DNA from: Gammaproteobacteria bacterium UBA2955
GTDB lineage: Bacteria; Pseudomonadota; Gammaproteobacteria; Pseudomonadales; Azotimanducaceae
NCBI GenBank assembly: GCA_002348825.1
Contig: DEBN01000176.1
Location: 1-8,221, forward strand
DNA length: 8,221 nt
Direction of reading: 5' to 3'
This document shows, piece after piece, positions 1 to 5,455 of this stretch. Numbering within the stretch: position 1 is the first letter of the stretch; each line of letters opens with the position of its first letter. The notes beneath the pieces were generated by a model. That model was not told where the DNA came from. It made no database searches and worked only from the letters and a program-made list of their open reading frames with translations. The translations under genes were made by a program, and so were the position numbers.

Positions 1-49
1 TCGATGCAATTAAGTAGAACTGTTGGCGAATATTTTTTATGACCAAAGC

Positions 50-78
50 TTGAAAAATAGTGACAAACGGTAGATATT
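50..78 (+). promoter_or_regulatory. Candidate sigma-70 promoter upstream of the first gene
   Basis: TTGAAA at 50-55 is separated by 17 bp from GATATT at 73-78. The spacing is ideal, but the -10 hexamer is a weak match to TATAAT. It lies about 30 bp before the first coding region, in an AT-rich stretch. The predicted -10 adjoins the first arm of the direct repeat at 62-93, so a protein bound there would affect this promoter. Judged by eye only. Confidence 0.3.
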
Positions 79-93
79 AGCCGACCAACGGTA
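62..93 (+). repeat. 11-bp direct repeat, 21-bp period, possible operator
   Basis: GACAAACGGTA at 62-72 and GACCAACGGTA at 83-93 match at 10 of 11 positions. Their starts are 21 bp apart, about two helical turns, so a protein could bind both copies on one DNA face. The second copy ends 15 bp before the GTG start at 109, and the first overlaps the predicted promoter spacer. Seen directly in the sequence; the operator role is inferred. Confidence 0.4.
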
Positions 94-108
94 TTTTGAA
101 GGGGTTAG

Positions 109-597
109 GTGAGGATGTCCTGGTCACAAATTGGGGGTCTTGAGGTCGGTTCAGCTGTCGCTTTCATGCGCCAGTGCGCCAATGAGTTTTTGGCAACTGA
201 TGCCGCGCGGGCGGCATTGATCTACCCCACGCGGGGAGGTGAGGTCAGCGTATTCGCCTGTTCGGAAAGCGATCATTTGGTGGCTTTTTTCCAATCCATT
301 TTTGACCAAGATCCAGAACGTTTTTATCGTCTGTCTAGAGAGTTTGACGGAGCTCAGCAAAGCCTGCGGAGCGGCAACCTGGGTTGGGCGCTCACGCGCT
401 TCGCCGGTCACCTGTTTCTGAGCCTGCGATGGGCGAATGAGATAAGTGTCCACAAAGTGCCCCTCCAGTTGCGCGAGCAAATGATAGCTTTGGCGTTGCC
501 CCTACAATGTTATTTAGATTGCTCCTTTATTGCAGACGGGCTCGCTGGCTCCGCGCACCAGATGCCCCAAGAGTTGGCGGTGGAGTTGGCGAGCTAA
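109..597 (+). CDS. Hypothetical protein, 162 aa, family not recognised
   Basis: I do not recognise this protein. It is soluble-looking and mixed in composition. It has no signal peptide, no clear transmembrane helix and no catalytic motif I can name. Hydrophobic and aromatic residues are spread in short blocks typical of a helical fold, for example LSLRWANEI near residues 104-112 and a leucine-rich block near 118-133. GTG at 109 follows GAAGGGG with a short 4-bp gap. ATG at 115 is in frame and sits 10 bp after the same purine run, so it is an equally likely start (160 aa). The stop TAA at 595-597 overlaps the ATG of a possible 34-codon ORF. An XRE regulator follows on the same strand 144 bp later, so the two may be functionally linked, but this is only positional. 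The long open frame and a ribosome-binding site support a real gene. Confidence 0.65.
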   Translation: MRMSWSQIGGLEVGSAVAFMRQCANEFLATDAARAALIYPTRGGEVSVFACSESDHLVAFFQSIFDQDPERFYRLSREFDGAQQSLRSGNLGWALTRFAGHLFLSLRWANEISVHKVPLQLREQMIALALPLQCYLDCSFIADGLAGSAHQMPQELAVELAS

Positions 598-701
598 TGG
601 CGCTCACCGACTTAATTTGGCAGAAAAAGGCCGAAATTGTTACGTCTGTCACCTATTTTGCACCACTCCTCGGATTTTCGGCGATTTTTTGTCGTAACTA
701 G
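597..701 (+). CDS. Possible 34-aa ORF overlapping the upstream stop codon
   Basis: An ATG at 597-599 shares its A with the TAA stop of the preceding gene (TAATG), the usual geometry of translational coupling. The frame runs 34 codons to TAG at 699-701. The product begins MALTDLIWQKKAEIV. Its C-terminal half, from about residue 15, is rich in hydrophobic and aromatic residues and could be membrane-associated. A GGAG at 582-585 lies 11 bp upstream of the ATG, a little far for a ribosome-binding site. The frame is also open for some distance upstream inside the first gene, so it could equally be a chance extension or a decayed C-terminus of another protein. The 10-bp inverted repeat arm at 612-621 lies inside it, which favours a regulatory rather than coding role for this DNA. 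Low confidence. Confidence 0.25.
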   Translation: MALTDLIWQKKAEIVTSVTYFAPLLGFSAIFCRN

Positions 702-727
702 CGGAGGATCGCCAAATTAAAGTTTGG
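612..727. repeat. Inverted repeats upstream of the XRE regulator
   Basis: TTAATTTGGC at 612-621 is the perfect reverse complement of GCCAAATTAA at 711-720. The second arm is also part of a local dyad, CCAAA (712-716) and TTTGG (723-727), separated by 6 bp, just before the regulator start. GCCGAAA (630-636) pairs with TTTCGGC (676-682), and GTTACG (639-644) with CGTAAC (693-698). Small XRE repressors commonly bind such dyads near their own promoters, so an autoregulatory operator set is plausible. The repeats are seen directly; the role is inferred. Confidence 0.4.
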
Positions 728-741
728 TTACGTTGTTGGGT

Positions 742-1128
742 ATGATTGATCAATTTTCTGACAGATTGCGAGCGCTAAGATCAGAACGAGGATACTCGCT
801 TCGGGGGCTCGCAAAATTGGTGGGTGTTACAGCAAACGCTGTGCTGCGCTGGGAAAAAGCAGAGGTCACACCTACGCGAGACAAGATGATGGAGCTTGCG
901 GCGACGTTTCAAGTTGAACCCGGCTGGCTGGCATGGGGCATAGGCGATCGGGATCGACACATCAGCGTTGAGTCGGTTCATATGCGCTTGGAGCATTGCA
1001 GTCACATGGAGTTGAAAGCCGTATCCTCTTTACTGGACTTATTTTCCGTCCAGCGAGAACTGACGGGTAGGAAGACTCGAGGGCGCCAGGCGAGGTCCGG
1101 TAGAGGAGTCTTGAAAAAAGCTCAATAG
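742..1128 (+). CDS. XRE-family helix-turn-helix transcriptional regulator
   Basis: This is a DNA-binding regulator of the Cro/C1 (XRE) type. Counting from ATG 742 (128 aa), residues 5-62 form the five-helix HTH domain. The opening FSDRLRALRSERGYS is followed by the helix-turn-helix LRGLAKLVGVTANAVLRWEK (about 20-39) and the fourth and fifth helices, ending in the WLAWGIG segment common in phage-repressor-like members. After a short linker a second helical segment (about 78-105) may mediate dimerisation, and the tail is strongly basic (GRKTRGRQARSGRG). No peptidase or sensory domain is present. The frame extends upstream to TTG at 724, with further TTG codons at 733 and 736. ATG 742 is chosen because the domain begins right after it, but no start has a strong Shine-Dalgarno: GGAGG at 703-707 is too far from all of them. 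Several inverted repeats lie just upstream, consistent with autoregulation. The target genes are unknown. Confidence 0.85.
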   Translation: MIDQFSDRLRALRSERGYSLRGLAKLVGVTANAVLRWEKAEVTPTRDKMMELAATFQVEPGWLAWGIGDRDRHISVESVHMRLEHCSHMELKAVSSLLDLFSVQRELTGRKTRGRQARSGRGVLKKAQ

Positions 1129-1205
1129 CGTTCCCTTGCTGCTGTTTCTCGTCTCTGCGCGTTTTTTGGGGCGTGTGTCTTTTCGTTCCCGGATATACAC
1201 TCCTT

Positions 1206-1215
1206 CTCCGGAGGG
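1206..1215 (+). promoter_or_regulatory. Ribosome-binding site within a palindrome
   Basis: GGAGGG at 1210-1215 lies 6 bp before ATG 1222 and decides the start of the flavin monooxygenase gene. It overlaps the perfect 8-bp palindrome CTCCGGAG (1206-1213). A further CTCC just upstream could also pair with it, so partial masking of the site is conceivable but not shown. No convincing promoter was found in 1129-1205. Confidence 0.6.
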
Positions 1216-1221
1216 TAAGCT

Positions 1222-2295
1222 ATGCCAATAAATATTTTGGGAATGATCGGGGTAAGTGCGCCACCGACGGAAGCTACTGTGCATATCGTGGGCGGTGGAA
1301 TAGACGCTCAATACATCGCCGAGTTTTCTGCGGCGCACGAAGCATCGGACTTTGACGCCGTATTAATTGGTCATTCCTCGAGCTCGGCCGACGGTTTTGG
1401 GATCGCTCAGCACGTTGCCTACAGCACCGAAAAAATCAAAATTTTACTGGCGCACAGGCCTGGATTCGCCGCACCTACCCAAGCGGCGCGACGGGTGGCG
1501 ACCCTCGATAACCTTATTCAAGGACGGTTGTTACTGCACATAATTACCGGCGGTGTCGATGCTGATCAACGACGCGATGGCGACTTTCTTGGGCACGATG
1601 AACGCTATCAACGTACCGATGAGTATCTGCAGATCATGCGCAAGGTTTGGACGTCCGCAGAGCCCTTCGATTTTGATGGCAAATATTACCAGGTTAGACG
1701 TGCCAGCTCTGAAGTGCAGGCCGCCCAAAGTCCCCATGTACCCTTATGGTTTGGCGGCGTCTCTGCAGCAGCGAAGCCGATTGGCGCCAAGCATTGCGAT
1801 ACTTATGCTTTATTCGGCGAATCATTGGGTTTAGTCAAAGGCATGATGGATGAGTTGGATGGCATGGCGAGTGTTCATCAGAGGCATCTCAAATATAACC
1901 TGTCCTTCCGACCCATCATCGCGCCGACGGAGGATGCAGCGTGGAAAAAAGCCCGGCAAATACTTCAATCCGTAGAAAACGCCTCTAAGCCCAGCGTTAG
2001 AGCGCCAGAGGCAGAAACAGCCAAACGCTTGAGCAGGCTTATCGACGATGGCGAAATCCATGATGAGCGGCTGTGGGTGCCGATCGCTGCAGCGGCCCAA
2101 GGCAGCGGCAATTCAACGGCACTTGTCGGAACACCCGAACAGGTCGCAGAGGCCATTGCAAAATACTATGACTTGGGTGTGGCGGGTGTGCTGATCAGGG
2201 GATTTGATCCGTTTAACGATGCAGTTGAATTTGGTAAAGAGTTGATCCCTTGGATCCGTGACAAAATCCGACAGCGGGATGACGCTCGGAGTTAG
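1222..2295 (+). CDS. LLM-class flavin-dependent monooxygenase, SsuD-like
   Basis: This is a TIM-barrel flavin-dependent oxidoreductase of the bacterial luciferase-like family, closest to the alkanesulfonate monooxygenase (SsuD) branch. Such enzymes use FMNH2 from a separate flavin reductase and O2 to oxidise a small substrate in the cytoplasm. Diagnostic blocks are LLAHRPGFAAPTQAARR (75-91), ATLDNL..GR (93-102), ITGGVDADQRRDGDFLGHDERY (split at 108-129), PLWFGG (174-179) and the late LVGTPEQVAEAI (301-312). The length of 357 aa is slightly below E. coli SsuD. By my alignment from memory, the SsuD catalytic positions are not kept: Cys54 aligns with Ser, Arg226 with Ser, His228 with Arg, His11 with a non-His residue and Tyr331 with Phe. 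The SFRPI segment at 228-232 seems typical of a separate, uncharacterised subfamily. So it should not be called SsuD, and the substrate is unknown. No flavin reductase or sulfonate transporter is adjacent. The start follows a strong GGAGGG. Confidence 0.88.
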   Translation: MPINILGMIGVSAPPTEATVHIVGGGIDAQYIAEFSAAHEASDFDAVLIGHSSSSADGFGIAQHVAYSTEKIKILLAHRPGFAAPTQAARRVATLDNLIQGRLLLHIITGGVDADQRRDGDFLGHDERYQRTDEYLQIMRKVWTSAEPFDFDGKYYQVRRASSEVQAAQSPHVPLWFGGVSAAAKPIGAKHCDTYALFGESLGLVKGMMDELDGMASVHQRHLKYNLSFRPIIAPTEDAAWKKARQILQSVENASKPSVRAPEAETAKRLSRLIDDGEIHDERLWVPIAAAAQGSGNSTALVGTPEQVAEAIAKYYDLGVAGVLIRGFDPFNDAVEFGKELIPWIRDKIRQRDDARS

Positions 2296-2303
2296 GCGTT
2301 TCT

Positions 2304-2323
2304 GGTGACGGCTCAGCGTCGCC
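2304..2323. terminator. Hairpin between convergent genes, possible terminator
   Basis: GGTGACG (2304-2310) and CGTCGCC (2317-2323) form a 7-bp stem with one G-T pair around a 6-base loop. It sits 8 bp after the monooxygenase stop and downstream of the minus-strand 49-aa gene. There is no T-run on either side, so it is not a canonical intrinsic terminator. It may be a transcript-end stabiliser or chance. Confidence 0.3.
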
Positions 2324-2368
2324 GGTTGCGCTAGGGTGATATTGAAGTGCCCTTTCTCTGTGCTTGGT

Positions 2369-2518
2369 CTAGAAGGCTCTGCCTTCCAGCGGCCCAATTA
2401 CGAGCCAATCGATTACTGCAGAGGCGATGGCAACGGTTAAAAAAACAGCGAAAATGAAGCCCAACAGCCTCCATCCGTGAAATTTTTGCTCTGGTGGTGA
2501 CTCTTCCGGATCGCTCAT
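2369..2518 (-). CDS. Small single-pass membrane protein, 49 aa
   Basis: A 49-codon frame begins at ATG 2518-2516 and ends at TAG 2371-2369. The first 15 residues are polar and acidic (MSDPEESPPEQKFHG). They are followed by WRLL and a continuous hydrophobic helix at about residues 18-41 (GFIFAVFLTVAIASAVI then DWLVIG), with a short tail ending PLEGRAF. This is the profile of a real small inner-membrane protein. The tryptophan and arginine at the first membrane edge and the tryptophan near the other edge are interface-like. A GTGAGGT run lies about 7 bases before the ATG as a ribosome-binding site. I do not recognise the family and propose no function. It is on the same strand as the Ldh-family gene but about 260 bp downstream of it, so it is probably independently transcribed or a distal operon member. 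It fills most of an otherwise empty gap. Confidence 0.6.
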   Translation of the reverse strand: MSDPEESPPEQKFHGWRLLGFIFAVFLTVAIASAVIDWLVIGPLEGRAF

Positions 2519-2776
2519 AGCTGTACCTCACAATGGCTGACGTATTGTCTCTTTGACGTTTAACTTCGCGGACATTCTAACGCGTATGGGCTTGACCAAT
2601 GACGATCTCAATGGAAATCAATTAACGCCTCGATCTGTGGGGGTTCATGTAGAGGTCGATCGTTGCCATCAAATTCCAATTCTGCCGTGGCCAAGCTGAT
2701 CAAATTGCTGATGTGTCGCTCGTCGTGTTGGATGAACACCTTTCTGAATTGTTAAACCGCTGCTCCTAGCGCGTCG
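2519..2776. other. Spacer between the small membrane gene and the Ldh-family gene
   Basis: About 260 bp with no confident gene. It holds the weak 43-aa minus-strand frame (2608-2739) and two short plus-strand frames of similar quality: about 37 codons from ATG near 2586, and an open stretch ending at a TAG near 2769. I saw no clear intrinsic terminator, tRNA or repeat. It may be the remains of a decayed gene, which would explain several short protein-like frames in one place. Confidence 0.4.
2608..2739 (-). CDS. Possible 43-aa ORF downstream of the Ldh-family gene
   Basis: A minus-strand frame runs from GTG 2739 to TGA 2608. It starts VFIQHDERHISNLISL and ends in PPQIEALIDFH. The composition is protein-like, acidic and balanced, and third codon positions are mildly GC-rich, like neighbouring genes. 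Against it, the only start is a GTG with a purine run (AGAAAG) touching it rather than properly spaced, and a TAA lies five codons upstream. An AGGAG about 26 bases upstream is too far. It could be a genuine small gene in the Ldh transcript, the remnant of a longer gene, or noise: the plus strand here also has short protein-like frames. No family recognised. Confidence 0.22.
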   Translation of the reverse strand: MFIQHDERHISNLISLATAELEFDGNDRPLHEPPQIEALIDFH

Positions 2777-3844
2777 TTAAGCTATCAGAGCACCGATTTC
2801 TGCCTCGCTCATGCCCGCGGCGACGGCGGCGCTGGTAATGTCTTGCCAGCTATTGTCGTCGATGTCGATGCCCGCTTGGCTGCGAGCGGCTACGCTCTGG
2901 CGCTCCGGGTCGCCGGGTACGAGTACTTTATCGATGCCTTCAGCTGCTTCGCTGGCATAGATGTACTCAATCATGGCCGTAACCTCTGCATCGTAGGCTG
3001 CCAGATCGCCTATGGCGCTAGGGTCCAGTATGACCGACAGCATATTATTCAAGGTGGCGCCGCCACGCGGGTTGCCAGGCTGCATTGTGAAATTGCCGCC
3101 CAGTGCGCCGCCCAATAGTTCGCACATGACCATCAGTCCGTACCCTTTGTGCAGACCAAACGGCTGCATGGCGCCACCGCCGTCTCTGCTGAAAATGACG
3201 CTAGCATCGGTGGTCTCCACACCGTTACGGTCTACTAGGGAGTGCTCGGGCACGGGTTCGCCCTTCATGTAGGCCACTCTGACTTTGCCTGCTGCAACGG
3301 TAGTGGTGGCCATGTCGAGCACCACATGGTTGCCGTCTGCTCTTGGTACGGCACAACAAAACGGATTGGTAATAAACCGCCGGTCCCGGCCGCCGTAGGC
3401 AACCACCATAGGGTCGTGCCCGACGACGTTAACGTAGTGGGTCGAAATGAGTCCGGCCTCAGCACAATATTCTGCAAATGCGCCGATACGCCCAAGATGT
3501 GCGGCGTTGCCAAGCGCAACACAGCTTATGCCGTGGGACTTGGCTCTTTCAATGCCTTGATCCATCGCCTGCATGCCGACGACTCGACCGAATCCCAGGT
3601 TGCCGTCGAAGGTGAGTACAGCGCCGTTGTCACGAGTAAGCAGGGCGTCATTCTGCGGGTGAATAAGCTCGCTCAGCATGGATTTGACGTAGTTGGGAAC
3701 CATGCCCACACCATGTGAGTCATGGCCTTTCAAATTTGCTATGACCAGATGTTCTGCCACCGCCTGAGCTCGGTCGATTGCAGCGCCAGCTTTTTGCAGT
3801 ATGGCTGATGCGACTTGTATGAGCGGTTTTTGATCGATGCGCAT
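2777..3844 (-). CDS. Ldh-family NAD(P)-dependent dehydrogenase / imine reductase
   Basis: A member of the malate/L-lactate dehydrogenase (Ldh_2) family. This family has a non-Rossmann NAD(P) fold and includes ureidoglycolate, sulfolactate and 2,3-diketogulonate dehydrogenases, plus delta1-piperideine/pyrroline-2-carboxylate reductases. It is cytosolic and usually dimeric. Visible motifs are GHDSHGVGMVPNYV (40-53, with the conserved histidine at 44), GNAAHLGRIGAF (112-123, His116), ITNPFCCAVPR (158-168), LDMATTTVAAGKV (176-188, with the family aspartate at 177) and the C-terminal LHKGYGL block (231-237). At 355 aa it is normal full length. The usual 'SNHFG/A' around the second histidine is NAAHLG here, so the exact subgroup is unclear. 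ATG 3844 is supported by TAAGGA 8 bases upstream. It diverges from the amidase gene, and the shared spacer carries three TAGGTAA copies, one of them overlapping this gene's ribosome-binding site. The substrate is not determinable by eye; a keto or cyclic imino acid is the family expectation. Confidence 0.9.
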   Translation of the reverse strand: MRIDQKPLIQVASAILQKAGAAIDRAQAVAEHLVIANLKGHDSHGVGMVPNYVKSMLSELIHPQNDALLTRDNGAVLTFDGNLGFGRVVGMQAMDQGIERAKSHGISCVALGNAAHLGRIGAFAEYCAEAGLISTHYVNVVGHDPMVVAYGGRDRRFITNPFCCAVPRADGNHVVLDMATTTVAAGKVRVAYMKGEPVPEHSLVDRNGVETTDASVIFSRDGGGAMQPFGLHKGYGLMVMCELLGGALGGNFTMQPGNPRGGATLNNMLSVILDPSAIGDLAAYDAEVTAMIEYIYASEAAEGIDKVLVPGDPERQSVAARSQAGIDIDDNSWQDITSAAVAAGMSEAEIGALIA

Positions 3845-3854
3845 GACGGTTTCC

Positions 3855-3936
3855 TTACCTAGGGTTGCAGGACTAGAGCGTTGGGTTGACCTCAGATAAT
3901 AAGAGTGCAGATTGGTATTTGCTAGGTAATAGGTAA
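3855..3936. promoter_or_regulatory. Three TAGGTAA heptamers in the divergent spacer
   Basis: TAGGTAA occurs in tandem at 3923-3929 and 3930-3936 on the plus strand, and once on the minus strand (TTACCTA at 3855-3861). The minus-strand copy abuts the ribosome-binding site of the Ldh-family gene and the tandem pair lies about 40 bp before the amidase start. Three heptamer copies in 130 bp is more than expected by chance. A shared regulator acting on both divergent genes is inferred. ATAATA at 3896-3901 could be a minus-strand -10 (TATTAT) for the Ldh gene, but no good -35 accompanies it. Confidence 0.35.
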
Positions 3937-3956
3937 ATCAGAGACACTTGTGCTGA

Positions 3957-3968
3957 TCCTGCAGGAGG
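3957..3968 (+). promoter_or_regulatory. Strong ribosome-binding site of the amidase gene
   Basis: AGGAGG at 3963-3968 lies 6 bp before ATG 3975 and fixes the amidase start. Its first bases belong to the perfect 10-bp palindrome TCCTGCAGGA (3957-3966). The palindrome is too compact for a stable hairpin by itself. Confidence 0.7.
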
Positions 3969-3974
3969 GAAGAT

Positions 3975-5426
3975 ATGACTGACTTAACATTTGCCGCGGC
4001 GGTTGACATCGCCGCCGCTATCAAATCCAAGCGCATCAGCTCGCGAGAAATAACTCAGCATTACATCGAACGCATTCAGAATCTGGATGAATCGGTGAAT
4101 GCTATGTGCGTGCGTGTATTCGAACAGGCGTTAGCCGCTGCCGACTCGGCAGATGCGGCCTTGGCGCGCGGTGAGGACCTTGGCCCGTTGCACGGCGTAC
4201 CTATGAGCATTAAGGAATCATACGTACTTGCCGATACCCCAGCGACTTGGGGTATCCCTGCGTATCGCGATAACGTGGCGGCTACAGACGGTTTGGCGGT
4301 GGCTCGATTTAAAGCTGCTGGCGCGCATTTTCTAGGCAAAACCAATGTGCCTATCGATCTTGGTGACTTTCAAAGCTATAACGAAATCTACGGCACGACC
4401 AACAATCCGTGGAATCGTGCACGCACGCCCGGCGGTTCGTCGGGTGGCAGTGCCGCGGCGCTGGCAGCGGGTTTTACGGCGCTGGAAGCAGGCTCTGATA
4501 TCGGCGGGTCGATCCGCACCCCGGCACACTTTTGCGGTGTATTCGGTCACAAGCCGACTTGGGGGATCGTGCCGATGCAGGGTCACGAATTGATTTCCGG
4601 AGTCCCCGACGCAGACCTTTCGGTGTGCGGGCCGCTGGCTCGAGACGCGCGAGACCTGCGTGTTGCGATGCAGATCATGGCGCAGCCAGCCGGCAGGCAA
4701 GCCGTGGGCTGGCAATTGAATTTGCCACCAAGTTCCTTGGAGTCTCTGCGTGGTTTGAAAGTAGCTGTTTGGGCCAGTGATGATATGGCTCCGGTCAGCG
4801 CGGATACCCAAAACCGGGTTCAGCAAGTAGCGTCAGCGCTTGCAGATCTCGGCGCTCACGTGGACTATCAGGCGCGTCCAAATTTTGACGTGCGCAAAGC
4901 GCATATGACCTATGAAAGTTTGTTGACGGCAGTGATGTCTAGCGCCCAGCCCGAGAGCGTCGCGGAGAAAACTCAAGCCAGAGTGGCGGCGTTAGACCCC
5001 GCGGATCAGAGTCGCGACGCTGTGGTCACCCGGGCTGCAGTTATGCGGCATAGAGATTGGATACGGCACAATTTTCGCCGCGAAAAACTCCGCGAAGCAT
5101 GGGACGAGTTTTTTGATCAATGGGATGTTTTGCTCTGCCCGCAATTCACTGTCCCTGCTATTCCTCACGACCATCGACCGTTTGAAGAACGCGAAATTCT
5201 CGTGGATGGCGAGCAGCGCTCATACTTTGAATCCTTGTTCTGGGCCGGCATAGTGGTGGCATCACACTTGCCAAGCACAGTCTTCCCCACAGGTGTAGGT
5301 GAAGACGGATTGCCTATTGGGTTGCAACTTGTGAGCGGACCGTACCAAGACTTTAAAACGATCGAGATCAGTCGATTGGTCAGTGAAGCTGTCGGCGGCT
5401 TTGTAGCGCCCGCCGATTTTGCCTGA
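3975..5426 (+). CDS. Amidase-signature family hydrolase
   Basis: A serine hydrolase of the amidase signature (AS) family, which cleaves C-N amide bonds to a carboxylate and ammonia or an amine. The AS core is complete. The catalytic lysine is Lys80 in MSIKES. The glycine/serine loop TPGGSSGGSAAALAAG spans 151-166 with the cis-serine at Ser155. The nucleophile is Ser179 in DIGGSIR (175-181). The 24-residue spacing between the serines matches FAAH and GatA. At 483 aa it is typical full length, and the C-terminal PxGxxxxGLPIGLQLV segment is also intact. No signal peptide is seen, so it is probably cytosolic. It is unlikely to be GatA of the Asp/Glu-tRNA amidotransferase, because no gatC or gatB is adjacent and its neighbours are catabolic-type enzymes. 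The amide substrate cannot be read from the sequence. The start is secured by AGGAGG. It diverges from the Ldh-family gene and converges with the FAD oxidoreductase 29 bp away. Confidence 0.93.
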   Translation: MTDLTFAAAVDIAAAIKSKRISSREITQHYIERIQNLDESVNAMCVRVFEQALAAADSADAALARGEDLGPLHGVPMSIKESYVLADTPATWGIPAYRDNVAATDGLAVARFKAAGAHFLGKTNVPIDLGDFQSYNEIYGTTNNPWNRARTPGGSSGGSAAALAAGFTALEAGSDIGGSIRTPAHFCGVFGHKPTWGIVPMQGHELISGVPDADLSVCGPLARDARDLRVAMQIMAQPAGRQAVGWQLNLPPSSLESLRGLKVAVWASDDMAPVSADTQNRVQQVASALADLGAHVDYQARPNFDVRKAHMTYESLLTAVMSSAQPESVAEKTQARVAALDPADQSRDAVVTRAAVMRHRDWIRHNFRREKLREAWDEFFDQWDVLLCPQFTVPAIPHDHRPFEEREILVDGEQRSYFESLFWAGIVVASHLPSTVFPTGVGEDGLPIGLQLVSGPYQDFKTIEISRLVSEAVGGFVAPADFA

Positions 5427-5455
5427 TGCGAAGGCTCGTTAATACGGTCGCTCGA

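Noticed and set aside
3242..3718. Plus-strand open frame of about 158 codons
   Set aside because: It lies entirely antisense to the clearly recognised Ldh-family gene and its translation shows no family motifs.
3886..3914. TTGACC as a -35 element for the amidase gene
   Set aside because: No acceptable -10 hexamer occurs 16-18 bp downstream.
4332..4826. Minus-strand open frame of about 164 codons
   Set aside because: It is antisense to the catalytic core of the amidase, with arginine-rich, unstructured composition typical of a shadow frame.
3975..5426. Annotation of the amidase as GatA
   Set aside because: The AS core is shared by the whole family. No gatB or gatC neighbour is present and the context is catabolic, so the tRNA amidotransferase role is unlikely.
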